In this document: piece by piece, positions 26,333-34,995 of the stretch
Layout of the letters: each line of letters begins with the position of its first letter
Position numbering within the stretch: position 1 is the stretch's first letter
NCBI GenBank assembly: GCA_963665085.2
Contig: CAXXXS010000001.1
Coordinates: forward strand, 1,240,001 to 1,304,000
Direction of reading: 5' to 3'
DNA length: 64,000 bases
Source: G963665085 sp963665085
GTDB lineage: Bacteria; Bacteroidota; Bacteroidia; Bacteroidales; JAAAOM01
Translations under genes and position numbers: made by a program
The notes under the pieces: model-generated
Told to the model about the DNA's origin: nothing
The model's input: only the letters and a program-made list of their open reading frames with translations
Database searches by the model: none

Positions 26333-27073
26333 TTATACACCACACATTTTATATCCTACACTACGAATAGTTTTTATTAATTTTCCAGAGGCTCCCAGTT
26401 TTTTTCTAAGCCCAACCATTCTTACATCTATTGCCCTTTCATTTACCAGGTATTCTGACCCAAATTCACTTTCAATAATTTGAGATCGTGTAAATACTTT
26501 CCCTGGTCTGTCTGCTAAAAGTTCCAAAAGTTTGAATTCTGAGTAAGTTAGGTTGATAAATCTATCATCTACATGTACTTCATGATTAATTTTATCAATT
26601 AAGATTTTATCGAATTTAATTTTTGAGCTTTCGTACTTTTTATTTAGGTGACTAATAGTTTCCTCTGTTTTTTTTATTATGGGAGTATGAGCTTTAAGAA
26701 TTTCTCTTTTTAAGACTTTTTTGATTCGGGTTGTGAGCTCTTTCATTCTGAAAGGTTTGGTTATATAGTCTTCTGCAACCATCTCAAGAGCAGTAACTAT
26801 ATCAACTTCTTCATTTTTCTCGCTTAGAATTATTATTGGGATAGATGAAGTTGCTGGATTTAATTTTAATTTTTTACAAAGTTCGAGGCCGTCAAGTTCA
26901 AATTTAAGCCAATCTGTAATTATTAAATCCGGTTTGTAATTTTCAATAAGTTCTAAGGTATCCAATGCACCAGTAAACGTATCAACTTCAAAACCTTCTT
27001 TTTTTAAGTTATATGATAAAATTTCCCTGGTTTCAAATTCATCATCAATAATGAATATTTTTCTTGGGTTCAT
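26333..27073 (-). CDS. OmpR/PhoB-family response regulator, orphan
   Basis: The 246-residue regulator has a receiver domain (residues 5-125) with acidic pair D10-D11, phosphoacceptor D54 (LIITDW), the switch residue in IIILSEK and the conserved lysine in DYITKPF. A C-terminal winged-helix domain follows (INLTYSEFKLLELLADRPGK; VNERAIDVRMVGLRKKLG; IRSVGYKM). No histidine kinase is adjacent. It is divergently placed upstream of the phosphonate locus, and OmpR/PhoB-type proteins bind 11-bp direct repeats like those found at three promoters there. It is therefore a candidate, but unproven, regulator of that locus. A PhoB role is inference only. Confidence 0.9.
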   Translation of the reverse strand: MNPRKIFIIDDEFETREILSYNLKKEGFEVDTFTGALDTLELIENYKPDLIITDWLKFELDGLELCKKLKLNPATSSIPIIILSEKNEEVDIVTALEMVAEDYITKPFRMKELTTRIKKVLKREILKAHTPIIKKTEETISHLNKKYESSKIKFDKILIDKINHEVHVDDRFINLTYSEFKLLELLADRPGKVFTRSQIIESEFGSEYLVNERAIDVRMVGLRKKLGASGKLIKTIRSVGYKMCGV

Positions 27074-27250
27074 AGCTTGGATATTAGGATTAGCAAGTTA
27101 TTAATTCAAAAATATTTGTTTACTTATATTCAATACAAAATTAGAATTCAGGTATTACATATTTTTGAAACCAATCTTAATATTATATTAAATTATCGAT
27201 GTTGTCAATGATTCTATCTTATTTTTAGGTAATTTGGCAGATATAAAATC

Positions 27251-27269
27251 AGTTTACAAATAGTAAACT
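27251..27269. promoter_or_regulatory. Inverted-repeat operator candidate before the XRE-cupin gene
   Basis: AGTTTAC (27251-27257) and GTAAACT (27263-27269) flank an AAATA centre, 11 bp before the ATG at 27281. The position suits autoregulation by the HTH protein it precedes. Confidence 0.5.
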
Positions 27270-27280
27270 TTTTTAATTAT

Positions 27281-27859
27281 ATGAATACAGAAGTACTCTT
27301 ACATATTGGCCAAAGAATTAAAAAGTTCAGGCGAGAAAAAAATCTTCGGATACATGAAATGGCTAGAAAAGCCAATGTAAGTAAAGGGTTGATTTCAAAA
27401 ATTGAGAATGGACGAACGATTCCTTCTCTACCGGTTTTAATATCTCTTATAAAAACACTTGATATTGATCTTGAAGTCTTTTTTAAAGATATCGATACCA
27501 GTGATAAATCTTTTTATATCCACAAAAAAAGGAATGAATATATACCTATTACAAAAGAAAATTCTGTAGGATTTGATTATAATGTTATTCTTAATCAAAG
27601 TTTTTCTAATACAGCTATTGAGGCTGTTTTTTTAAATATTAAACCCAATGCCCGTCGTAAAAAAGTTGTTACTGATGGCTATGAGTTTTTGTTTCTGTTA
27701 AAAGGCAAACTAGACTACTACCTTGATACAGATTTAGTAGTCCTCGAAGAAGGTGATTCTTTATTTTTTGACGGGGCGATTCCTCATGTCCCAAAAAACA
27801 ATTCGGATGAGGTTGCAACATTGCTTGTTCTTTACATAATAACACAAGAAAAAAACTAA
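27281..27859 (+). CDS. XRE-type HTH transcription factor with C-terminal cupin sensor
   Basis: The 192-residue protein has an N-terminal lambda-repressor-like helix-turn-helix (residues 8-65: IGQRIKKFRREKNLRIHEMA, KANVSKGLISKIENGRTIPS) and a C-terminal cupin barrel (about 115-190: GYEFLFLLKGKLDYYL, EEGDSLFFDGAIPHVP). Cupin-linked XRE regulators typically bind a small metabolite or metal and control adjacent catabolic genes. It is two bases upstream of a dehydrogenase of the phosphonate-linked type and opens the phosphonate locus, so it is probably its specific regulator (inference). The upstream inverted repeat is a plausible operator. Confidence 0.88.
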   Translation: MNTEVLLHIGQRIKKFRREKNLRIHEMARKANVSKGLISKIENGRTIPSLPVLISLIKTLDIDLEVFFKDIDTSDKSFYIHKKRNEYIPITKENSVGFDYNVILNQSFSNTAIEAVFLNIKPNARRKKVVTDGYEFLFLLKGKLDYYLDTDLVVLEEGDSLFFDGAIPHVPKNNSDEVATLLVLYIITQEKN

Positions 27860-27861
27860 GT

Positions 27862-28956
27862 ATGAAATCAAAAATAGCAGTTTTTACTGCACCCAATAAT
27901 CCTATAACTCTTAATGAAACTCACTTTTCTGGGCTTAAAGAAGGGGAATTATTGGTAAAAATGAGATGTGCTACAATTTGTGGCAGTGATATTCATACAC
28001 TTAAAGGAATTAGAAAAGAACCGGCACCTACAGTTTTAGGCCATGAGATTGTTGGTGAAGTTGTTGATATTCATCCCGAGACAATTCCTGAAGATCTATA
28101 CGGAAAAGTGATAAATATAGGAGATCGTATTACGTGGACGATTTATGCGAGTTGTGGGAAATGTGAAATGTGCCTTAAAGGAATGCCCCAGAAGTGTGAA
28201 TTTCTTTTTAAATATGGTCATCAGTGTATTTTAAATCCCGATCATGTGCTTTCAGGAGGATATGCGAATTATGTTAAAATAGAAAAAGGAACTGGAATAA
28301 TTAAAATTGAAGGTTCTATTCCTGATTATCTTATCAGCCAGGTGAATTGTGCTACAGCAACAATTTCTGCGGCATTTTCCAGGGTACCTTCTCCAAACGG
28401 TAAAACAGTTCTTATTGTTGGGGGTGGAATGCTTGGAATAACTGCTTGTGCAATGGCTAAAGCGAAAGGTGCAAAAAATGTTTTCCTTGTTGAAAAAAAT
28501 TCTTTTAGAGCAGAACTAAGCTACAATTTTGGTGTGAACAGAGCATTTATTTTAACAAATGAATATGATGTGATATCTGAAGAAATAAAAAATGATACCG
28601 ATAATAAATTGATTGATATAATCATTGAAACGAGTGGAAAAAAAGAAGCGATTGAGTTTGGAGTCAATAATCTTGCTATAGGAGGTCATTTGGCTTTAGT
28701 AGGATCTGCATACCCTCAACCCAATATTTCTATTTCTGCAGAATATTTATTGCGTAGATTAGCCACAATACATGGTGTACATAATTATACGGCAAATGAT
28801 TTGAAAACGGCATATGAATTTATGATAGAGAATTACAAGAAATATCCATTTGAAAAATGTGTTTATCAGGATATGTTCAAATTAGAAAATATAAATGAAG
28901 CATTTAATGTAGCAATGGATGAAAAATTTCTGAGAGTAGCAATTATTGGATCATAA
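27862..28956 (+). CDS. Zinc alcohol dehydrogenase, phosphonate-catabolism-associated (HpnZ-like)
   Basis: The 364-residue medium-chain dehydrogenase has catalytic zinc ligands Cys40 (TICGSDIHT) and His61-Glu62 (GHEIVGEV), four structural-zinc cysteines in CGKCEMCLKGMPQKCE and a nucleotide motif VLIVGGGMLG. A subfamily of such dehydrogenases is repeatedly found beside phnW/phnX-type genes (the TIGR03366 group). The neighbours here match that: phnX, a PbfA-like lyase and phnW lie downstream. Reaction is unproven; oxidation or reduction of an aldehyde/alcohol in 2-aminoethylphosphonate breakdown is plausible. It is coupled to the regulator gene by a 2-bp gap. Confidence 0.82.
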   Translation: MKSKIAVFTAPNNPITLNETHFSGLKEGELLVKMRCATICGSDIHTLKGIRKEPAPTVLGHEIVGEVVDIHPETIPEDLYGKVINIGDRITWTIYASCGKCEMCLKGMPQKCEFLFKYGHQCILNPDHVLSGGYANYVKIEKGTGIIKIEGSIPDYLISQVNCATATISAAFSRVPSPNGKTVLIVGGGMLGITACAMAKAKGAKNVFLVEKNSFRAELSYNFGVNRAFILTNEYDVISEEIKNDTDNKLIDIIIETSGKKEAIEFGVNNLAIGGHLALVGSAYPQPNISISAEYLLRRLATIHGVHNYTANDLKTAYEFMIENYKKYPFEKCVYQDMFKLENINEAFNVAMDEKFLRVAIIGS

Positions 28957-28999
28957 TTATTCTGTTCATTTTACAATAATGATTTGAAATTCTTACAAA

Positions 29000-29065
29000 C
29001 TAATAAAACACTAATAAAAATAAATCTCTCCCAAATAATTCACTAACATACAAAGTTTAGTTTAG
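29000..29065 (+). promoter_or_regulatory. Pho-box-like promoter of the metallophosphatase operon
   Basis: Direct-repeat half-sites lie at 29000 (CTAATAA), 29011 (CTAATAA), 29032 (CAAATAA) and 29043 (CTAACAT), at helical spacings of 11, 21 and 11 bp. A -7-like TAGTTTAG starts at 29058. The first 52 bases match the element upstream of susC (38320) without gaps at 43 positions. PhoB-family regulators bind 11-bp-spaced direct repeats next to the -10 region. Confidence 0.7.
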
Positions 29066-29115
29066 CCGAAATAACTAGACAAGCTAATAAAGGCAAAGAA
29101 AATTGGGAGAATAGT

Positions 29116-30930
29116 ATGTTAAAGAGATATGTATTCTTTTTATTAGTATTTTTTGTTCAAAGGATTACTCCAAGCTTCGGACAACTTATTTTTGAAGAAA
29201 ATTTTTTCCCTGGTTATTCTTTAGAGAGGAATGTTCGATCTTATTCAGGACCTAAGTCAACTCTGAATTTAGAAAAAAATCAACTTTTATTTAAGGAAAA
29301 CAATACCCCGGTCTTATTTGGATGTCAAAAATCCAAAGGAATAATTAATTTATTTTCCCATGCTTTTACAAATAATGAATTTAGTCTTGAATTTTTACTT
29401 ATAGATCATGTTAATCAACCTATTGGACTTTTATTAAATCTTCAGAGTGATTACAATACAAATAATTCATTATTAAATATTGCATATTACGATAAGCAGT
29501 TTATCTTTTTTTTGAATGATAGTACGTATACATTTTCAAGTAACAAGGAATTTAAAAAATACTGGCAACATGTTGTTTTAACGTATAAGAATCACGCGCT
29601 GAAAATTTATCTCAACGGTATAGAAGAAACATCTATTCCTTTTTATAAAGATGATTGTATCACAGGTAAAGAGACTGTTCTAAATATATTTGGATATTTT
29701 GAGAATGAGCCTTTTATGGATATTCCTAACCTTTTAAAAAATATCAGGATATATGATAATGAGTTAAGTTCTGAAAAAATCAAATCTAGATATGATACTG
29801 TTTATAATAAAATTGATAATGGTAAATTTTTGGATAATACGCTCCATTTTATAGTACAACCATATTTACATTATGTAACTCAAAATAGTATTAATATAAC
29901 TTGGGAAACAAGCGAGCCATGCAAATCAATTATTCGATATGGAGAAGAGTTACCATTACAAAATATTATAGTTGTTGAAAATCCTGACGATATAAATGAG
30001 TTAGAAATCAAAGGATTAAAACAAGAGACTCCATATTTTTATTCGATAATATCAACAAATAAAGCTGGAGAAGAAGTTAATTCTGGAATCTTAACGTTAA
30101 AAACAGCGAATAAAGAAACAACGCCTTTTGCCTTTGCTGTTATTGGGGATACAGAATCCCGACCTCATATAAACAATAGAGTTTCACATTTAATCTGGGA
30201 TGAAAGACCCGATTTTTTAGTTCATTTAGGAGACATTACTGATGGTGGAAAGCAATCCCATAAATTTGAATGGACCTACGAATATTTCGAAGGGATGTCT
30301 TCTTTGATTTCCAGAGTTCCTGTTTTTCCCGTTCCCGGAAATGGAGAGGGAGATCTTTTTTGGTATAAGGCATATCATAAACTTCCCGGGCAGGAAGAAT
30401 TCTATTCTTTCAAATATGGGAATGCAGAATTTTTTATGCTTAATAGTGTAGAAAAAGAAGAGTTTAAACCAGGGGGAAAACAATACGAGTGGCTTGATGA
30501 AAGTTTAGCTAATTCAGATGCTACCTGGAAGTTTGTTTGTCACCACTATGCCCCTTACTCTTCAGACGAGGATGACTATGGCAATACTTGGGAGGGGAAG
30601 TCAACAAGGGGAGATGAACAGATAAGAGAAATTGTTCCTATTTATGAAAAATACAATGTGGATGTTGTTTTCTACGGTCATCTTCATTGCTACGAACGTT
30701 CGCATAAGATTTTAAAAAATCAAGTATCAGATACAGATGGTGTTACTTATGTTATGTCAGGCGGAGCTGGTGGAAATCTTGAGGATTTTGCTCCAACCCG
30801 TTCATTTTTTGCTGCAAAAACTTTTCGAGGTCACCATTATGTTATTGTTACAATTAATAACAATACGCTGCAGCTACGAATGTATGATTTGGAAGGAAGA
30901 ATGTTGGATTATCTGGATTTTAAAAAATAA
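29116..30930 (+). CDS. Secreted LamG/Fn3-metallophosphatase (purple-acid-phosphatase-like)
   Basis: The 604-residue protein has a signal peptide (YVFFLLVFFVQ, cut near SFGQ). A LamG/concanavalin-like domain follows (about 25-230; WQHVVLTYKNHALKIYLNG), then an Fn3-like domain (about 250-335; SINITWETSEPCKSIIRYG) and a metallophosphoesterase domain (about 340-590). Metal motifs are VIGDTES, HLGDITDGG, CHHYAP and GHLHCYERS. In the third motif the usual GNH(E/D) is GNGE: residue 410 is Gly where a catalytic His is expected, although Asn409 remains. It may be altered in mechanism or substrate. It heads an operon with a second phosphatase and phnX under a Pho-box-like promoter, suggesting phosphate scavenging at the cell surface. 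Confidence 0.85.
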   Translation: MLKRYVFFLLVFFVQRITPSFGQLIFEENFFPGYSLERNVRSYSGPKSTLNLEKNQLLFKENNTPVLFGCQKSKGIINLFSHAFTNNEFSLEFLLIDHVNQPIGLLLNLQSDYNTNNSLLNIAYYDKQFIFFLNDSTYTFSSNKEFKKYWQHVVLTYKNHALKIYLNGIEETSIPFYKDDCITGKETVLNIFGYFENEPFMDIPNLLKNIRIYDNELSSEKIKSRYDTVYNKIDNGKFLDNTLHFIVQPYLHYVTQNSINITWETSEPCKSIIRYGEELPLQNIIVVENPDDINELEIKGLKQETPYFYSIISTNKAGEEVNSGILTLKTANKETTPFAFAVIGDTESRPHINNRVSHLIWDERPDFLVHLGDITDGGKQSHKFEWTYEYFEGMSSLISRVPVFPVPGNGEGDLFWYKAYHKLPGQEEFYSFKYGNAEFFMLNSVEKEEFKPGGKQYEWLDESLANSDATWKFVCHHYAPYSSDEDDYGNTWEGKSTRGDEQIREIVPIYEKYNVDVVFYGHLHCYERSHKILKNQVSDTDGVTYVMSGGAGGNLEDFAPTRSFFAAKTFRGHHYVIVTINNNTLQLRMYDLEGRMLDYLDFKK

Positions 30931-30936
30931 AAAAAT

Positions 30937-32682
30937 ATGACAGTTAAACATTTTTGTATACTATTAATTTGTTTTTCTATCCTTTCGTGTGAAAGAAATA
31001 AAATCCTTACAATAAAAGATTATGCAGAGGTTGATGAATTATCAACTGAGATTAAAAAACCTGAAATTACAGATTTTATTTTTTTGGATAGTGCATGGCA
31101 TAAAGGTATTGCTTCCGGGAATGAGAATTCTGTGCCTGACATCACCTCAAAACCAGCATTGATAGAGCTTGTTTCCTTACCTGATAAAAAGAACCTAAAG
31201 CCTTATACTTCCATCTGGTATCAAAAAACAATTCATGCTGATAAAGATTATATTCTTTTTGTTAATCCGGATGATGGTGCTCAGGTATTTTTAGATTCTG
31301 TTTATATAGAATCTATTGAACCTGACATTTATGATTTATCCGAAAAAACTGGAAAAGATAGTGTAACGCTAACCATTCGTTGTATGAACCAGGCGATGAG
31401 TGGAGGGCTTAAAGAAGTTAAACTTTTAGAGAAAGAACAATTTGAAGTATATAAGAATGAGGTTACTTTAAATAATAACCTGATTTTAATAGAAACTAAA
31501 TTACAGTTACTCCCTGGTCTGGAAAAAGAGATTAAGGAGATAGCCAACAAAGCATTAACATCAAGAAAAGAGACTATTGTTAAATCTGCATTGAAATATT
31601 TATCAAAGTATCCCATCAATCTTGTTGATCCTTTTTTGCAAAAAACAGATTCTACGATTCATATAATTTGGGAAACAGATGTTAAATCAACAGCACAATT
31701 TTTTTGGGGATATGATTCTACAAAGCTTGATAATTCTATTTCTGTTCAATCTGATTCATTAAACATGTTCAGGGTAAGTGAGAAATTCGATAAAGGAAAG
31801 GCCGTTTATTATCAAATAAATTATCCAACAACAAAATCACATATTTATCAATTTAATAGTTTTAATTCTGACAGTACTTCTAAATTTATTGTGTGGGCCG
31901 ATAGTCAAAGTGGTTGGGAAACATTCAAAAAACTGTCTGATATTACTTCTCATTATCCAATTACTTTTTCAATAGGAGTAGGTGATTTAGTAAACAATGG
32001 TAAAAATGAAGATGAGTACAGAAAATTACATCGGGCACATCATGCTATATCATCAAAGTTCCCCGTATACCTGATTCCCGGAAATCACGATTACGATGGA
32101 AACTATGATACATTTTATGCAAGAAACTTTCATAAATACAGTTTCAATCAATATAAAAATTTGAAAGGAAACTATTTTTCCTTCAAGGAAGGTAATACAA
32201 TGTTTATTGTTTTAGATCCCAATGAGAATTTCCCTTTGGGTATTCCAGAATCATCTCATCAATACGAATGGTTTTTTGAGCAACTTAAAAGCGCTGATTG
32301 GAACAATGCAAAATGGCGATTTATTTTAGTACATCAACCTCCTTTCTCTCAAGGCTGGCCAGGATATCATGGCACTCCTTCCATCACAAAATTATTAGAT
32401 CCCTTGTATGAAAAATTTAAAATTGATGCTGTTATTTCTGGTCATACCCATGATTATGAGCGTTTAAGTGAAAATTTTGGGGATCAAACGGTAGAGTTTA
32501 TAATCTGTGGGACAGCAGGTGGAGGAATAGAGCCCTTAAATGAAAATTCGGGATGGCCTGTGATGGATACAATTATAAAAAAACATCTTTTTGTTTATGT
32601 TGAACTTGAAAAAGATACAGCAACTTTTAAAGCTATTAGCATTGAAAATAAGGTAATTGATAAATTTCAAATAATAAAATAG
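30937..32682 (+). CDS. Lipoprotein metallophosphatase (purple-acid-phosphatase-like)
   Basis: The 581-residue product starts with a lipoprotein signal (lipobox ILSC, Cys18), so it is probably anchored to a membrane. The N-terminal 200 residues hold no domain I recognise; one segment looks like a beta-sandwich (ADKDYILFVNPDDGAQVFLD). An Fn3-like strand pattern (STIHIIWETDVKSTAQFFWG) leads into a metallophosphoesterase domain from about 325. All metal motifs are intact: VWADSQ, GVGDLVNNG, IPGNHDYDG (His384), LVHQPPF and SGHTHDYERL. It sits six bases after the LamG phosphatase and ten before phnX, one transcriptional unit. Likely role: release of phosphate from an extracellular ester; substrate unknown. 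Confidence 0.85.
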   Translation: MTVKHFCILLICFSILSCERNKILTIKDYAEVDELSTEIKKPEITDFIFLDSAWHKGIASGNENSVPDITSKPALIELVSLPDKKNLKPYTSIWYQKTIHADKDYILFVNPDDGAQVFLDSVYIESIEPDIYDLSEKTGKDSVTLTIRCMNQAMSGGLKEVKLLEKEQFEVYKNEVTLNNNLILIETKLQLLPGLEKEIKEIANKALTSRKETIVKSALKYLSKYPINLVDPFLQKTDSTIHIIWETDVKSTAQFFWGYDSTKLDNSISVQSDSLNMFRVSEKFDKGKAVYYQINYPTTKSHIYQFNSFNSDSTSKFIVWADSQSGWETFKKLSDITSHYPITFSIGVGDLVNNGKNEDEYRKLHRAHHAISSKFPVYLIPGNHDYDGNYDTFYARNFHKYSFNQYKNLKGNYFSFKEGNTMFIVLDPNENFPLGIPESSHQYEWFFEQLKSADWNNAKWRFILVHQPPFSQGWPGYHGTPSITKLLDPLYEKFKIDAVISGHTHDYERLSENFGDQTVEFIICGTAGGGIEPLNENSGWPVMDTIIKKHLFVYVELEKDTATFKAISIENKVIDKFQIIK

Positions 32683-32691
32683 TAGGATAAG

Positions 32692-33495
32692 ATGAATAAC
32701 ATCAAAGCAATAATTTTCGATTGGGCGGGTACATTAGTAGATTATGGCTGTTTAGCACCAACATCAGTATTTGTTGAAGTTTTTGCAAAAAGAGGAATAG
32801 AAGTAACTCTTGAACAAGCGCGTGGTCCTATGGGGCTTGCAAAAAATATACACCTGACTGAACTTTTAAAGATAGATGAGATAAAGAAACAATGGGAGAA
32901 AAAATATAATCGCCTTCCCAATGAAGATGATGTTGACGACTTATTCTCACACCTGGAACCTACATTAGCACAAATTGTAAAAGAATATTCAAAACCAATA
33001 CCAGGAGCTGTTGAAGTAGTAAACGAACTAAAATCAAAGGGAATAAAAATTGGTTCTACAACAGGCTATGTAGCATCAATGATGAAAAATGTTGTGCCCA
33101 TTGCAAAGTCTTTTGGACTTGAACCAGACTGCATTGTAAATTCATCGGATGTTCCTAGTGGAAGGCCAAAACCATATATGTGCTATTTAAATGCTATTAG
33201 GTTGGATGTTTTTCCCTTTAGCCATATGATTAAAGTTGGTGACACAGTAGCAGATATTAAAGAAGGTATAAATGCTGGCATGTGGACAATTGGTTTTACA
33301 AAATCAGGTAATGGAGTAGGTTTTTCTGAAGAAGGAATTAAAGATGTTCCTGAAGAATATCTGAAAGATAAAATAGAAGCTGCAACAATAAAGTTAAAGA
33401 ATGCCGGGGCTCATTATATTGTTGATGGAATATGGGATATGCTGCCCATTGTTGAGAAGATCAGTCAACGAATCGAGAATGGAGAGAAACCCTAG
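32692..33495 (+). CDS. phnX: Phosphonoacetaldehyde hydrolase (phosphonatase)
   Basis: The 267-residue HAD-superfamily enzyme splits phosphonoacetaldehyde into acetaldehyde and phosphate, breaking the C-P bond. The nucleophile motif is IIFDWAGTLVD (Asp10). The Schiff-base lysine characteristic of PhnX is Lys51 in MGLAKNIHL. Later HAD motifs are STTGYVASMM, SGRPKPYMCY and KVGDTVADIKEG. Length and motif order agree with the family. It follows the two phosphatases in one operon, and phnW, which makes its substrate, is 2.7 kb downstream on the same strand. Confidence 0.95.
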   Translation: MNNIKAIIFDWAGTLVDYGCLAPTSVFVEVFAKRGIEVTLEQARGPMGLAKNIHLTELLKIDEIKKQWEKKYNRLPNEDDVDDLFSHLEPTLAQIVKEYSKPIPGAVEVVNELKSKGIKIGSTTGYVASMMKNVVPIAKSFGLEPDCIVNSSDVPSGRPKPYMCYLNAIRLDVFPFSHMIKVGDTVADIKEGINAGMWTIGFTKSGNGVGFSEEGIKDVPEEYLKDKIEAATIKLKNAGAHYIVDGIWDMLPIVEKISQRIENGEKP

Positions 33496-33509
33496 GTTGA
33501 TCTTATAAA

Positions 33510-33527
33510 ACTTATTTGAGAATAAGT
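33510..33527. repeat. Small hairpin between phnX and the PbfA-like gene
   Basis: ACTTATT (33510-33516) and AATAAGT (33521-33527) enclose a TGAG tetraloop. No T run follows, so it may be a processing or stability hairpin or an operator. Confidence 0.4.
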
Positions 33528-33580
33528 ACCATGTAGCAATACAATTAATTCATTTTAGAAAATAAGTTACAATTTAGATC

Positions 33581-34951
33581 ATGAATCAGTTGCTTGAAGA
33601 ACTAAAAATTTTTAAACGTGAAGGCGATATTAACCTTTCAAGTGAACGTAAGGTTTGGCAGGATGAGAATCTAGATGATAAGACATGGAATTTATTAAAA
33701 GAAGACTCTAAATATTTTATTCATCAGGCATTATCGACACCTTGTCTGAATGCACTTAAATCTTGTGATGGAGTTTTCCTTGAAGATACTCAAGGTCGTA
33801 AATACATGGATTTTCATGGTAATTCAGCCCATCAGGTTGGTTTTAGGAATAATTATGTAATTGGTAAAATAATTGAGCAGCTACAAACATTACCATTTTC
33901 TCCCAGAAGGTATACAAATGAAACGGCAATCAATCTAGCTAAAAAACTATGTGACATTGCTCCCGATCCGTTAAATAAGATACTTTTTACTACAGGAGGA
34001 GCAACGGCGAATAGTACAGCTATTAAATTGGCAAGAGCCTATACCGGCAAACATAAAATATTATCCATGTGGGATTCATTTCATGGAGCAACACTTGATA
34101 CTATTTCAATAGGAGGAGAATCTTCTTTTCGATACAATGCCGGGCCACTTTTACCTGGAGTAGAACATGTTCCACCACCAGCTTCATTTCGTGGAATCTG
34201 GTGTAACGGCAAGGGACAAAATAATTACGATAAGGTTCTGGAGTATATTGATTATGTTCTTGAACGAGAAGGCGACTTTGCCGCAATTATTACTGAAACA
34301 ATTCGAAATACTGTGGTTCAGATTCCATCACAGGAATATTATCAGTCGTTAAGAGAAATATGTGATAAACACAATGTTTTGCTTATTCTTGATGAAATCC
34401 CTATAGCTCTTGGAAGAACAGGAAAACTATTTGCTTTCGAAAATTTTGGTATAGTACCGGATATAGTAACATTAGGAAAAGGTCTTGGAGGAGGAGTTGT
34501 TCCTTTTGCTGCAGTTTTAACAGACGAGAGGTTTGATGCTTTTCCTGAGAAATCTGTGGGTCATTTTACTCACGAGAAAAGTCCTATCGGTACAGCTGCT
34601 GCTATGGCTACACTTGAATATATGGAGCAGGAACAATTGTTGAAAAGAACGTTGGTAATGGAAGAATATCTGAGAGGCAGGCTTCTTCATATGAAAGAAA
34701 AATATGAATGTATTGGAGATATTCGTGGAATTGGACTTTTGTGGGGAATCGAAATTGTAAAAGACAAACAATGCATTGAACCCGATAATCTTCTTACGGA
34801 GAAAATAATGTATTATTCACTTTCTAAAGGCTTGAGTTTTAAAATAGGTGGAGGGAACACTATATTATTATCACCACCTCTTGTTATTGAGAAACTTCAA
34901 ATAGATTTTGCACTAAATATTTTAGAATCGGCTTTCTCAAATTTTAAATAA
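33581..34951 (+). CDS. pbfA: Class III aminotransferase-like PLP enzyme, probably 1-hydroxy-2-aminoethylphosphonate ammonia-lyase
   Basis: The 456-residue PLP enzyme has the class III aminotransferase fold: FTTGGATANSTAIKLARAYT, SMWDSFHGATL, LILDEIPIALGRTGKL and the PLP lysine Lys300 in TLGKGLGGG. The position before GLGRTG that is usually Val-Gln reads Ile-Pro, and the N-terminus contains the KREGDINLS...VW pattern. Phosphonate-linked members of this fold (PbfA) are lyases that turn (R)-1-hydroxy-2-aminoethylphosphonate into phosphonoacetaldehyde and ammonia, feeding PhnX. The location between phnX and phnW supports that role. An ordinary omega-transaminase activity cannot be excluded by sequence inspection alone. 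Confidence 0.75.
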   Translation: MNQLLEELKIFKREGDINLSSERKVWQDENLDDKTWNLLKEDSKYFIHQALSTPCLNALKSCDGVFLEDTQGRKYMDFHGNSAHQVGFRNNYVIGKIIEQLQTLPFSPRRYTNETAINLAKKLCDIAPDPLNKILFTTGGATANSTAIKLARAYTGKHKILSMWDSFHGATLDTISIGGESSFRYNAGPLLPGVEHVPPPASFRGIWCNGKGQNNYDKVLEYIDYVLEREGDFAAIITETIRNTVVQIPSQEYYQSLREICDKHNVLLILDEIPIALGRTGKLFAFENFGIVPDIVTLGKGLGGGVVPFAAVLTDERFDAFPEKSVGHFTHEKSPIGTAAAMATLEYMEQEQLLKRTLVMEEYLRGRLLHMKEKYECIGDIRGIGLLWGIEIVKDKQCIEPDNLLTEKIMYYSLSKGLSFKIGGGNTILLSPPLVIEKLQIDFALNILESAFSNFK

Positions 34952-34995
34952 GAATAATTAGTTAAAGTCAATTAAATCCGATAAAAAAACCAAAA

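Noticed and set aside
27110..27250. Pho-like half-sites before the XRE-cupin gene
   Set aside because: No CTAACAT/CAAATA pair at 11-bp spacing was found there, so this operon is not assigned to the Pho-like group.
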